Below are positions 24,640 through 35,640 of a DNA stretch of 64,000 bases, piece by piece (the first letter of the stretch is position 1; every line of letters starts with the position of its first letter). The notes below the pieces were generated by a model that saw nothing but the letters and a program-made list of their open reading frames with translations, made no database searches and had not been told where the DNA came from. This DNA is from Thozetella sp. PMI_491 (lineage: Eukaryota; Ascomycota; Sordariomycetes; Chaetosphaeriales; Chaetosphaeriaceae), in NCBI GenBank assembly GCA_021432635.1, contig MU270017.1, positions 1,242,566 through 1,306,565 on the forward strand. The letters are read 5' to 3'. The position numbers were made by a program, and so were the translations under genes.

Positions 24640-25609
24640 CGCGAGAAGAGGCGTTTGGGTGAACAAACGGCCGCCCGACCGTGATCGTCACTGGCGATCG
24701 CCCATTCCGCCAGCCCCGGGGGGAGAGGACCGAGTGCTTTATCTCGTCGAGCGGTCCCAGATGAAACAGCACTAGGCGCCAATGGCAGTGCCGAAGGGTC
24801 TGGACTCAGCTCGGGCGCGGGCTGGGAGACCTCTTGACTAGTCGCAAGCCACTCCCTCAGCTGACTCAAATCAAGCGAGAAAGCTGCTTGATAGCGTCTT
24901 GGCGCTTGACGCCGAAGCGAATTGCCTGGGGCAAACCTGAGCAATTAAGCAATATTAAGCCTACAATTTGGTTCTGCATCCCCATGCAATGCGCGTCTCG
25001 CCGGCTTACACTACTCTCTGTATGGCTTCCAGAGATGCTAACTGCCTGGCGTCTGACCAATGCGAGACTGTGGAACAGGCTGTCGGTACTCACAACGGGA
25101 CCAGGGCGCCACCCTCGAGCTTGGTCGTTATAGGCTTGATAACCTATCGTTTTTCTCCTGCCTTCCACTCCATTCTAGTGAGCGTCTTGGGCCATTTTCC
25201 AAATTCATCATTAGCCTCTACCAAGACACTCCTTTCCGATGGCGCTAGACTAGGGCACTAGACTACGAGGACTTCCTTTCCTCCTGGTATCTTGTAGTTG
25301 TAGCGTTGAACTGCAATACCAATATATCGAAATATTGGGCTCTGAAGACGGCCAGCTCTAAATGAACTGTCCTATGCACGAGACATGCCTTTTTTGGGTG
25401 TAGAGGGGGGGTTTGGAGTGACAGGTGGGAGCAGTAAACAGGACAGGGGGAAAGGGAGAGGGGTTAGGGTTAATAGGGGTAAGTGCTAGCCCCACCAAGT
25501 CGCGCTGGTTTAGTACCCCTCCATTTGTCGCGTCTCCCAGTCGCGTCTGTCTCCTGCATAGAAGATCGAGTTGAAGCACAGCGAATTCGACGCACCAGAC
25601 CAAGCCACC
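24640..25609. promoter_or_regulatory. Divergent promoter region, ZZ protein / thymidylate synthase
   Basis: Spacer between divergent genes. On the left it may contain an unresolved N-terminal exon of the ZZ protein (minus strand, 24667-24944). The right part holds a telomere-like hexamer pair at 25463-25474 and two MBF-like elements described separately. Confidence 0.45.
25527..25548 (+). promoter_or_regulatory. Paired MBF/MCB-like elements in thymidylate synthase promoter
   Basis: The 9-mer GTCGCGTCT occurs twice as a direct repeat (25527-25535 and 25540-25548), 13 bp apart start to start, about 60-80 bp before the ATG. On the minus strand each reads ACGCGA, matching the ACGCGN core bound by Mbp1/Swi6-type (MBF) factors. 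In yeast, thymidylate synthase (CDC21) is a classic MCB-controlled G1/S gene. The motif is seen; its function here is inferred. Confidence 0.5.
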
Positions 25610-26696
25610 ATGACCCCCGCGCTCACAGAATCGGCCCCTGCCGCCAGCAGCGAGGTGCAAACCACACAGAAGCAGAATGGCAGCTCACCTGCGAAGCGGC
25701 ACGAGGAGTACCAGTACCTCGACTTGATTCGCGAGATCCTCGAAGCGGGAGAGCACCGACCCGACAGGTTTGTCGCTAGCTCGCTGCGCACCATCTGGCA
25801 CGTTCTAACGGCGTGATTTCTTATATAGGACCGGGACCGGCACCTACTCGATATTTGCTCCCACCCCCGCCAAGTACTCCCTCAACCGTGACGGTGTGCC
25901 GATCCTGCCCCTCCTCACGACGAAGCGCGTCTTCCTCCGCGCCGTGGTTGCCGAGCTGCTGTGGTTCATCGCGGGCGAGACGTCGTCCCTCTCGCTTTCG
26001 GAGCAGGGTGTCAAGATCTGGGACGGCAATGGCAGCCGCGAGTTCCTGGACAAGGTCGGGCTTTCGCACCGCGAGGTCGGCGACCTCGGACCCGTCTACG
26101 GCTTCCAGTGGCGGCACTTCGGCGCGGAGTATGTCGACGCCAAGACCGACTACACGGGCAAGGGCGTCGACCAGCTTGCCGACGTCATCCACAAGCTCAA
26201 GAACACGCCATATGACCGCCGCATCGTACTCACGGCGTGGGCGCCGCACGCCCTCAAGCAGATGGCGCTACCACCCTGCCACATGTTCGCGCAGTTCTAC
26301 GTCAGCTACCCTTCCAAGCGGAGGAATCTGAACGGCAGCGCGGCCGGAGAGCCGGCGCGGGAGAAGGGCCACCTGCACTGCCAGCTGTACCAGCGGTCGT
26401 GCGACATGGGGCTCGGCGTTCCGTTCAACATCGCGTCGTACGCGCTGCTAACTCACATGATTGCGCACGTCTGCGATCTGGTCCCCGGCAGCCTGACCCA
26501 TGTCATGGGCGACGCGCACGTCTACCTAGACCACGAAGAAGCTCTCAAGATCCAGCTAGAGCGAGAGCCGCGCGAGTTCCCCGAGCTGGAGATCGCAAGA
26601 GAGGCGGGCGGCAGCATCGATGGGTGGAAGGCTGAGGACTTCATCGTCAAGGGCTACGACCCCCACAAGACCATTGCCATGAAGATGTCAGTGTGA
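25610..26696 (+). CDS. CDC21: Thymidylate synthase, 341 aa, two exons
   Basis: Converts dUMP and methylene-tetrahydrofolate to dTMP and dihydrofolate. Exon 1 is 25610-25767, exon 2 is 25829-26696; a 61-nt phase-2 intron splits the Arg codon in HRPDRTGTGT. The start has an excellent context (GCCACCATG). The dUMP phosphate-binding Arg is in DRTGTGT. Also present are the folate region [18 protein letters not shown], the [15 protein letters not shown] motif, the catalytic Cys in [12 protein letters not shown] (about residue 203), [19 protein letters not shown] and the C-terminal [10 protein letters not shown] fungal insertion ([18 protein letters not shown]) lies after the catalytic Cys. The N-terminal 40 residues are Ser/Ala/Gln-rich and probably disordered. 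Confidence 0.97.
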
Positions 26697-27713
26697 TCTC
26701 GCCTGGGCGGGCGGGGTGCGCCGGAGTTTCTTCTTTTGCGCGGATAGCGACACTGTACAACACGGGGACGCGGTATACATGGGATGCAGTTACGATTGGC
26801 TTGTTCTGGCAGCATGGGTATAGTAATTGGCTGGGAGTGCACGGGCGGCGCGAGCTGCTCAGAGGGACCAGTCGCGGCAGGGATTGCTCGCGGGACGATG
26901 GAACCCTCAAGGGTGTATAAGGTAGATAGATATATGGGTAGGTGCATGACCTGCTGCGCTAGATCCGAGAGAAATACACTGGCGATTTTATTTTTGGTCC
27001 TACTGAAGGAGTCGCTCAGTTTCGGACAATCCAGGTGTTTCATTTGACGTTGGGAAGTTTGCATGCATGAAGCTGAGGAAGGGCATGTCACACACTCATT
27101 CCCACTATGCGGCCCAATGCTTGCTAGCTACAAAGGCGGGAACTGCCCCCCATTGATAGATATTTCGGGTTGATGGCCCGTATCCGGGGGGGCGGTAGGG
27201 TGGCAGTGATGATGGACCGGAAACAAAGGGAGAGCGGGATTCGAGGGGCTCCGTGGAGACAGACGGGTATTGAGAGTTCATGTGCGCTCGCTTGAACGCC
27301 AGTTAGGCGAGCACACGATGCGATGCGGACTCGTACAAATATGCACGTTGGGCAATGGAGGGCTCTTTGTCTTTTTGGCAGGAGAGCCCCTCAAATGCAG
27401 CAAGGCGGAAAGCCGGGACCCCAGCCACCTGGTTAAACGACACTTGGCCCTGGCTCGCCCCGCCCACACGCTGGGTAAAATACAGTCCCCACCCCACTCG
27501 ACCCGCGATTTCGCTCTCTCCAGCTCTCACCCTCGCGCCCTTAACCGGGCCATCTCCCTCAGTACAACGATCATCGTCTAATCACGCTGCCCATTGCTCG
27601 GCATCGAATAATATCAAACCCGCCCATTACATATAGTCAGAAACCCTCCACACGAACCTCACGAATTACATAGCGCGCGTCGCGCCTCGAACGAGCCGCG
27701 CAGCTGGGCCAAA
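26697..27713. other. Intergenic region, TS 3' flank and CENP-B-like gene promoter
   Basis: About 1 kb between tandem plus-strand genes. The right 250 nt are pyrimidine-rich (CTCTCTCCAGCTCTCACCC type), as in fungal promoters and leaders. No supported coding frame is seen. Confidence 0.5.
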
Positions 27714-28877
27714 ATGTCTGCCGTCGACACCGACCTGACCGGCGTCGACCCCGACCACGCCGACCACGTCGATAAGGACCCAGCCATCTCATCGTCCTCC
27801 ACCCCGGCCAAAGAGCGCCATTCCCTCACCCTCGACCAGCGCCGTGCCCTCCGCCGCTGGGCGCACTCGCAGACGGTGCGACCCTCGCACCGAGCCTGCA
27901 TCGAATGGTTCCAGACCCAGTACAACCAGACCATCTCCCAGTCCACCGTCTCGCACTCGCTCTCCCCCAAATATGCACGCCTCGACGCCGACCCGCAGTT
28001 GTCAGGCAGCCGCCTGCGCTTCGGTAACTGGCCCGACGTCGAGAAGCTGGTGCTGCTCTGGCACCAGCAGTGTGCCAATGCCGGCCGCCACCCTTCCAAC
28101 GACGAGATGGCCGCCAAGGCCAAGTCTATCTTCCAGCAGCTGCTGCGATACAAGGATGAGACACCCCCCGAGTTCTCACCTGGCTGGATCCATCGCTTCA
28201 AAAAGCGCTACGGCCTGCTGATTAGGCGTCAGCGCCGGCACTCGAGCGTCCCCAACCCCACCGACGACGTGCCGTATCTCGTCGATACCGTCCCGCGCGT
28301 GATGAGCGTCAGCGCCGACACCTCTCCGAACGCAATCCGAGAGACGATCCAGCGCATTGTCGGCATCGAGACGACCCTGGCCACCTGTGCTCGCGTCCGC
28401 GACGAGATTATCCGGCGCATCGAGAATCCCCAAGCATCTGTGGACAATGCAAACCCAGCGCTCTACAACGAGGACGATCCTGAGGTTGTGCTGCAGAACG
28501 CGCTGCGTCAGCTCCAGCAGGACGACACTGACGTCGAGGTGGATCCCGTCGTCGCGCGTGACGAAGTGCACGAGGAGGACCGCACCCTGCCCCCGCTGGG
28601 GGCTATCGCTGGAGAGGCATACCAACAGGCGACCGCCACTGCCTTGGGCACCGTGAACGACTCCCGAGGGAGTGCCACCCCCGCTGCCGCCAACGGCCGC
28701 TATTCCCAGACTACACCTAGCGGGCCGCCCATTGATCTCAACCTGACACCGATCTCGAGCGCAGGCCCAACCTCCCTCACGGATCGCCCGGTCCGGTGCC
28801 CGTTCTGTGTGAACCAGCGAATGCTCCGCACTATTAAGGAAGCTGTGGAGCACATGTCCACACATGTGGTGGTGTAG
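27714..28877 (+). CDS. CENP-B/pogo-type HTH protein with C-terminal C2H2-like finger, 387 aa
   Basis: Single-exon nuclear DNA-binding protein, apparently domesticated from a pogo/Tc1-type transposase. Residues about 36-90 (SLTLDQRRALRRWAHSQ, then ISQSTVSHSLSPKY) form a CENP-B N-terminal/Psq-like HTH. Residues about 105-165 (DVEKLVLLWHQQCANAGR, then FSPGWIHRFKKRYGL) form the second CENPB-type HTH. No DDE catalytic domain follows. Instead there is an acidic, low-complexity linker (NEDDPEVVLQ, DDTDVEVDP) and a C-terminal CPFC-x14-HMSTH motif resembling a zinc finger. The ATG context is good (AAAATGTC). Homologous proteins such as fission yeast Abp1/Cbh bind DNA at replication origins, centromeres or silent transposons; the target here is unknown. 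The GC-rich, undisrupted frame argues for host function. Confidence 0.85.
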   Translation: MSAVDTDLTGVDPDHADHVDKDPAISSSSTPAKERHSLTLDQRRALRRWAHSQTVRPSHRACIEWFQTQYNQTISQSTVSHSLSPKYARLDADPQLSGSRLRFGNWPDVEKLVLLWHQQCANAGRHPSNDEMAAKAKSIFQQLLRYKDETPPEFSPGWIHRFKKRYGLLIRRQRRHSSVPNPTDDVPYLVDTVPRVMSVSADTSPNAIRETIQRIVGIETTLATCARVRDEIIRRIENPQASVDNANPALYNEDDPEVVLQNALRQLQQDDTDVEVDPVVARDEVHEEDRTLPPLGAIAGEAYQQATATALGTVNDSRGSATPAAANGRYSQTTPSGPPIDLNLTPISSAGPTSLTDRPVRCPFCVNQRMLRTIKEAVEHMSTHVVV

Positions 28878-30552
28878 GATACTTCAGGCGCCTTGCTCCT
28901 CCCTAGAGCTAAGCCTTTTGTCTCTTTTCCTTTGATTTCTTCTCTTTTGACGATCTGTACGATGCTAGGACCAAGGATGCCTCTTTCATGCCGGACTTTA
29001 GGAGCACGGCGATGGATGGGAGAAACGGAAGGGCAACACGGACTATGGGAAAACTTAATTTGGCCTTTCTCGCTGCCTTGTTGTACATATGATACCTCTG
29101 GGCGTAGCCCAAATGCTTGCTATTACTATGTGCTCGGGAGGGACGACGTGGAGGCTTGACGTCCTATATACGTCGCCGAGTTGAGCGGTCTGCCTGCATT
29201 TTCTCTTTCAAACTGTAACGATATGTGTGGAGTGGACAAGAACAAAAACTCGAATTTGGAATCCCGCTGGTTGTTCTTAAAGGTTGATCGACACATAGCG
29301 TTGGCTTGAGGCTTCGAGTGGACTGAAAGGCCCAAATCATATTATCCAGATGTGATTCACGATGGTGACCCTCGCTTTTGAAGAAGCATATCTCTCGTGG
29401 CAGTGAAGTGACGCATAGATAGGAGACCGACTTAAACGGCTGCAACATTCATACTTCATCGCTCTGGTGAGACCCGTTTCATACCCGGTTAGTGAATGCC
29501 ACGAGGAGTCTGAGGCACATAGCAGACATAATCTACGATACTCTAGCACGTGGAAGAGCAGGGCACGTAGTTGAAGGCAGGTAGTGCGACTAGGTTCGGT
29601 CCATCAAACAACTCGATTTCACACTGGTGCTATCAGGTATCCTCGCCTATCCTCGCCTCACCACTATGACTGTAGCCCTTGGTAGCCGGCGTGACCATTT
29701 CTCTCCCGGCCTCTCTCCTTTTAGATCTCGGGTCTCCTGACCTCTGTTTGCCCTTGTGCCAGCCCGTGTCCCTCTCATCCCCGGCATACCAATGTCCACA
29801 CGTCCCACCTGAAGAGTACAACACAAGAGAGCCGCAAGGCTAGACAAGACGTCGTCTAAATCATCCACCAAAGCGCCGAGGTGACAAGGCCAACATGCAG
29901 GCACGAGACAGCCAAGATCCAAGATTCCGATTCTGCTCGCAAGAGACGTGGGAGACCCAAATATCCCACGCCCTCGTGCAGTGTTTCCTCCTCGACATCC
30001 ATCATCCCTCAGATGGACCAAATAAGACGAAAGAGTCCTTCGCAGCAGGCCACGCAGCCTCAGCAAGCAGAGGAGGTGGAAGCAACGGAGGGGGGGAACA
30101 ACAAGAAACCACTAAACGCCAATCGTGATATCCTTCCTATCGAGTGTTCTTCATCAGACATGCCCCTCGCTCATAATCCCAGGCATCACTCGAAGCAAAG
30201 CAGTTCCAGCACTCCATGGGCTAGCACCCTGATCCTTGGCCGGATGCAACAAATGGGAGCGGGCCTCAGAGCACGGGTAACCTGGGCGCCAACGCCCCGT
30301 AGCAAATCCGCTATGCGAAGCGAGCGTGGGTTGCACTGGATCGTAGCTTTATTGATCACCCAGCTACTAGTTTCGAGGTCCCGTCGCGGTGGCAGATTAG
30401 CATTGAGAAGTTGAATAGTCATGTTGCAACATCAGGCAAATCGGGGTATGCTTTTGCGTAAAAAAGAATTTCCAAAAAAAAAAAAAAAAAGGGGGGTTCG
30501 AATCCGAGTCGTCCTCCGAAGGGGAAAAAGGAACCCGCTGCCGTCGCGTCCT
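28878..30552. other. Intergenic region between convergent genes
   Basis: About 1.7 kb between the CENP-B-like gene and the minus-strand BEM1-like gene. It includes a small tandem CTATCCTCGC repeat at 29636-29657 and an A17-G6 homopolymer junction at 30474-30496. No supported coding frame is seen. Confidence 0.5.
30474..30496 (+). repeat. A17-G6 homopolymer tract
   Basis: Seventeen A are followed directly by six G, then TTCGAATCC. It lies about 60 nt beyond the stop codon of the BEM1-like gene. The adjoining sequence resembles an RNA polymerase III B box, but no tRNA structure surrounds it. Confidence 0.7.
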
Positions 30553-32519
30553 TCAGTCCACGAACAACAACAGCTTGTCGTTCCTCTGCATCGCGACGTC
30601 GAGATCGTTGTTGCTCATGAGAGCAAACTTCTCGCCGGAAGTCTCATCCTTGTACGAGAGTTGGATCTGGTCGCCTGGTGGGATCTTCAACCTCTCGAGG
30701 ATCCTCTGGTAGAGATCTCGGAATTGGACCTCTGTAGGGACGCGGATGGCAATCAGGTCGCCGTTGTAGCTCAGCTTGACCTTCATGGCCGCGCCGGCCT
30801 GCTGCACGCCAGGCGAGAGGGAAGTCTGGGAGGGCTGAGAGAGAGACGAGCTCTGGCGGGCCATTGGTGGCTGGCCGTTGGGGCGCGTTGCCGGTGCCGA
30901 GAGACCATATGAGTTGCCATTTAGGTTCTGCTTCGACGACTGGCGCGAGGCGCCGTCTCTTGGAGACTCAGTAGATGACGGCTGCGATCCATTGGACAGG
31001 CGGTAGTCCTCGCTCATCTGGGTAGGGTCGATCTCGAAGTCGCCTTCCCTGGGAGCAAAGAACTGCTTCACCAGATTACATCTTGCGATGTATGGCGGCT
31101 GGGCGAGGAGGTTCTTGACATAGGAATCTAGGTTGTGCAGGCGGCCCTCGGTGATCGCGTCGGTCACGTAATTAACGGGACCAGGCATGTACGGAAGGGT
31201 TCGCTTCTGGCTGCCCGTGTTCCCGGCCTCGGCGGGGAACTCGGTCAGGAGTGCAATCTGGAAATCGTAGAAGTCCTCGTAGTACCTGGATAGCTCCCAG
31301 GCGCGACCATCTTCGAGCACCGCTTCGATGACAAACCAGTACTTCTCCTCGGCGAAGCAGTATTTCGGAATGCGTGCCGAGACAGGCGCGTACAACTGCC
31401 CACCACCGTTGCCGGCAAACTGCTGCGGCGGGCCTGGTTGAGTGTTCCTCTGTCCGTTGAGGCCGCCTTGCTGTCCCTGTTGTTGCTCCACCATGGTTAG
31501 CAGCGATACTAAACTTCGATGTCGAGGCAGCACATACCATTCCGGCGCCGTTTGGCGGTTGGCTCTGGCGGCCGGGCCCCTGCTGGAGGCTCATTCGCTC
31601 CATGCCCTGCTCTAGGCCTTGCGGCTGCGGCGCACCGCCCACCTCGAATTTCCCAAGCGTGATGCTGCTGTTCTTGTATTCGGCAGCCATCTTCTTCCAC
31701 TCCTCAACCCGGGGAATACCTGCCCGACGGACGGCGTCCTGCGGGTTTGGTACGGGCGTGTTGCTCGCCATGTCCCGGATCTCCACGAACGAGACGGGGA
31801 TCAGACCGGGGCCACCGAGCCGCCCAATGGGCTTGGCGACGAACCATTCGGGGTTGGACTGGGCGATGACGATGATGGCCTCGCCGGATTTGGCCTCGAG
31901 CTCGTCCGCGCGCTCGGCCTGGAAGTCGTACATGACGATTCCATAGACCATGGCACCCGACTTGCCGCCGCTCGACTTGGAGTTGCGCTGGCTCTGTGCC
32001 GGCGTAGGCGCGGCCGTCGTTGAGGTGTCGGAGAAGCCCGAGTCATGGTCGGGGCTCTTGGTAGTGCTGTCGGGCTGGGATTGTGCGCTGTCGCGTTCTG
32101 TGCGGCCGAGCGCCTGGAAGAAGGCGACGGGGACGAGACCGCGGGCGTCGGGGAGGGCGGGGTTGCAAGCTTCATACCAGTCCGGGTCGTTCTCCCGGCC
32201 GATGACGTGGAAAAAATCGCCGCGCGAAAAGCTCAGCTCCTGCGCAGACTGCGCCTCGTAGTCATAGAGAGCGCGGATGACCTACATGTCTCGGGCGTTA
32301 GCATCGTGCGCAAGACCTAGTGCCAAACAAAGCCGGCGCATATCTACGAAGCGGGGCACTCGCGCGACGCTGACGAGCGGGAAGGACCGGGTTGAGATGG
32401 TCAACACGCACCTTTTTGGGAGGAACAATAGCTACGGCAGACTTGGGCGCAATGGTGATGTGCGCCTTGTTGTCCTTTTCACCCTTGATGGATCTCCTAA
32501 GGGCCTGGAAGAGGCGCAT
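30553..32519 (-). CDS. BEM1: BEM1/Scd2-type polarity scaffold (SH3-SH3-PX-PB1), about 594 aa, three exons
   Basis: Scaffold linking the Cdc42 GEF (Cdc24) and PAK kinases at sites of polarised growth, and the NoxR-like relatives. Exons: 32412-32519 (MRLFQALRRSIKG), 31538-32281 and 30553 to 31485 (or 31476; two in-phase acceptors). SH3-1 starts VIRALYDYEAQ, SH3-2 starts VYGIVMYDFQAE. A linker with KFEVGG follows. The PX domain runs from LYAPVSARIPKYCF to the end of the QPPYIARCNLVKQFF helix. The C-terminal PB1 domain begins MKVKLSYNGDLIAIRV and holds the acidic OPCA-type loop SYKDETSGEKFALMSNNDLD, as expected for pairing with Cdc24. Length and domain order match the family. The 5' intron (32282-32411) is 130 nt. 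Confidence 0.93.
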
Positions 32520-34114
32520 CGTGATTAGCGGGAGCGTTCGCAATGTAGACGTGGGAGGAAAAGCGACAAGTGCATGGTGAGCGCGGAGCGGGAGTGAGGG
32601 GTGGAGGGGATTCATTTCAACACGATCGGGTAGCACAGAAGGGGGAGGAAGGAGAAGCCAAGTCAGCCACGGTCAGAAGGCAGCCACCATCTCGACTCCT
32701 GAGGCCCGCGATTTGACGGCTGCAGGAACCGCTCAATCGCGACGGAAGTGGCGTGCCCACCAGGCGAGCATATCGGGGAGGGCAAAACGGGATGACACAA
32801 CTGCCTTGCTCGCATGACGCACCTTCATCCTGGTCTGCGCCTCCTATGGAGGATTGCAGAGTAGCAGCAAGAGACAGCCGGGTTTGTGATTCAAAAGAGA
32901 CGGGTCTCGGCGCCCACGCAGATCCCGCGGGCTTTTCTTGGTGATGTTACGCAGGCTCCCCAAGCAGCAGGCCACCGATGCCTATGCGATCGGGTCGAGT
33001 CTGACTCGGTGTAACGGAGTCCAAAAGGCGCCAGGGGCCGATTCGGGTCGAAGAGGTGGTAGGGCGCTCGATGGAGGGCGTTGCGCAGCCTAGGGCGACG
33101 CAGCTCGGGCGATGGTTGCGGAGGGGATGGGAGAAATGCCGCGGCCGTCTCGCCTAATCACTTTATCGCATCCGCACACAGACAGTGCAACCGAGGGGCG
33201 GGCAGCGGCTTGTCGAGGTTCCCTCAGACAATTGTTGGATTCCCTCCCTTTTTTCTTATCGACGGCGCTTCCTTCGCAGAATCTCGGCTTTTCCTCTCTC
33301 TCTCTCCTCGGGCCGGTGGTCAGGAGACGAGTTATGTCCGATGCGGCTTTCCCCTCTTTCAAAGCCGGTTTCGCGTCGTGCCTTGTTGCCTCGCGTAACA
33401 AGGGCCTCCTTTGTCGAGTCTCACTCTTTGACGATGTGCAACGATTCTGTTGATTGGTTTGTCGTCGTCGTGGAGGAAATGGGATTGACTGTCGCGGTTC
33501 GACGGGTGCAACGGGAGATGCTGGGCGGCGGGCGTGGGGAGATCCAAGGGGACGGCGGTCTGGGGCTATTAAAGGGGAGGAGGGGGGGGGGAAACGGGGG
33601 GTTTGTTAAAGGCGGCCAGGAGTCGCATGGAAAATGGCTGGAAGGATTGTCACTGGCCCGCGGTGGCCCTGGTGGGATCTGCTGGGTCCCAATTTGGGGA
33701 CCAGGGTGCGCTGATTGGGAGGCCTAGGAGCGCACGGTTAGGCGTACGCTAACAGAATTTGGAGACCCTTGTCGCTCCAGGGTTCTGCTGGGAAGGCAAA
33801 ATATTTTGTGAAGGGCCCCCTCCCTCCCCACCTCCTAGGACTTGCTCACCTGATGATGTGTGATCGAGGACATGCCCACGCATTTTGCCCGTCCCTCGTC
33901 AGGGCGCATTGGCCGTTTTGTTTTTACCCATCGCGTTCATCTATCTTGCCTTGTTGCCGGCGACCGGCTGGCGGGTGCTCAACAATTGCCCAAACGACAA
34001 CTGCAGGCCTTCAGGGGCTTACCACGTAACGCGGTCGAGTTGACAAAGAGCGCAAAGAGAGCCGGCCATTGGGCCGCGCATGTCTTGGATGCCTCGGGAC
34101 GGGCAGCAGGAGTA

Positions 34115-34170
34115 GGTACAGTACAGTCAGTACCTGCGGGACGGTCCCAGAGGTACAGTACAGTACCTGG
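34115..34170 (+). repeat. GTACAGTACAGT direct and inverted repeat
   Basis: GGTACAGTACAGT begins at 34115 and again at 34152. Each copy continues to a GTACC, so the copies can also pair as short GGTAC/GTACC hairpins. Function unknown. Confidence 0.6.
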
Positions 34171-35153
34171 AGTACCTACATACGCGCAGAGGTAGCCCCT
34201 CTTCCCTCCCCCACCTACTGTGTGTTTGGCCGGCCCACCACCACCCCATAGCATGCCATGTAGCAGCATAGCATCTGTGGTGGCATTCTCTTTTGAATGC
34301 GATCTACCACCGACTGGCCTTTGATGCCCGACATGTCCCACATGTTCGGGGTAGGGAGTCGGGGCCAACTGGAGCACCTCGGCCGACAGCCCTACACAAT
34401 ATCCATGTCTACATGGGAACTGTCGACTTAATCCAGCAAGGAGGGGAAGGGCAGAGGACGAGGAGGGACGAGGGCAAAGGAATGGTCCATGCAAGCCCCC
34501 CAGGGCCCGTGGGGCGCCCGGGCCATCCCTCCAGCGTGCGTAGCTAAGCTTTTCTGCCCAAAAGGTTCGCCCCTCCGGGCTGGCCGCCGCCGGTGCGTGT
34601 GGCCCGCCCAAGGAGCAGAAAACGTCAGAAAAGGTCGCATCATGCATCCAGCGCATATCTGCATTGACTGGCACAGTTGCTTCTGCTATGGCTGCCGTTT
34701 CTGCGAGCTTTCGCTGTGTGTGTGTGTGGTCGACTATCCGGCAAACGCGCGGCGCGAGCAGGCAAGGTTCGGTCTCTCAGTGATTTTGCGACAGCGCTCT
34801 CCCAGCGGGACGGGGCCACATGCCTGCTTTGCCTGCCAGCGCCACGGTCGACGGCCGACAAAGCCGTCGCCTCGCTGGTGATCATGTCTACAAAGAAATC
34901 CGACTACCACGCGTTGGGGGCCAGTAACCATCCCGCTGGGCACCTTGGCGAGCCAGGTGCCACTTTGCACCCCTCCGCCACTCTAGTTATGCTGTCCCCA
35001 GGGGGGTGCATGTTGGTGGTTGGCCAGGAAGAGTCGGTCACTTCTCAGGCGGAAGCTACCCATCTAGACCGGCCGGGGATCAAAGACCAATTGCTGAGAC
35101 CAACGACTCCTCCCCCCGGCCCTCCATTTCCGTCTGTTGGTGGTGGTGGCCTC

Positions 35154-35158
<5 letters not shown>

Positions 35159-35184
<26 letters not shown>
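35159..35184 (+). repeat. T26 homopolymer tract
   Basis: Twenty-six consecutive T within otherwise GC-rich DNA. It may be a reversed poly-A end of an old retroposed copy, but no target-site duplication or element body was recognised. Confidence 0.7.
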
Positions 35185-35561
35185 GGCTTTTGCTCCCTCC
35201 CCCTTCTCCTTTTCCAGTGGAGGGCGTGTGTTGGGCTGTGCCTGCCTCGCAGATTCCCTCGAGCATGTTCCAGCGGCCGACTGTCTCGGTCGCGCCGGAG
35301 AGAAAGGAGGGCGCGAACGCCGGCGGTTCGTCATGCCCCCGGGCCACATCCCATCTGTCTTGGCTTCCAACGCCTTCGAAACGGGTGGTCGAGGAAACAA
35401 GCAATCGTCAAACCCACCACCACCAAAAGTTGGTCGGATTAATTATGGCATTGACGGAGGGCCACGGGAACGACAGCTCCCTTATCGATAGGCTCCCGCT
35501 ACCCCGCTCCGGGAAGCACGGTCGCCATGAACCAAAAGGTAAGTTACTATTTCGTCCAGGT

Positions 35562-35640
35562 TCAGCGTCCGCTGCGGTTATGTACGCATTGTTTCTGAAG
35601 TGGGTCATAGTGGGTTAAGGACAGTGTGCGATTTCCAATC
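35562..35640 (+). repeat. Diverged dispersed repeat, copy A1
   Basis: Shares TTCAGCGTCCGC and, about 20 nt later, a roughly 40-nt segment (AGTGGG ... GACAGTGT) with 43688-43768. Most differences in that core are C/T or G/A transitions. Element family not identified. Confidence 0.5.

Noticed and set aside
30491-30510. tRNA-like T-arm / B box (GGTTCGAATCC) after the poly-A run
   Set aside because: The flanking bases do not complete the T stem, no A box, anticodon arm or acceptor stem is present, and upstream is homopolymer.
34677-35618. 313-residue open frame on the plus strand
   Set aside because: It runs through the T26 tract (poly-Phe), overlaps open frames on the other strand and shows no domain; it is a GC-rich chance frame.
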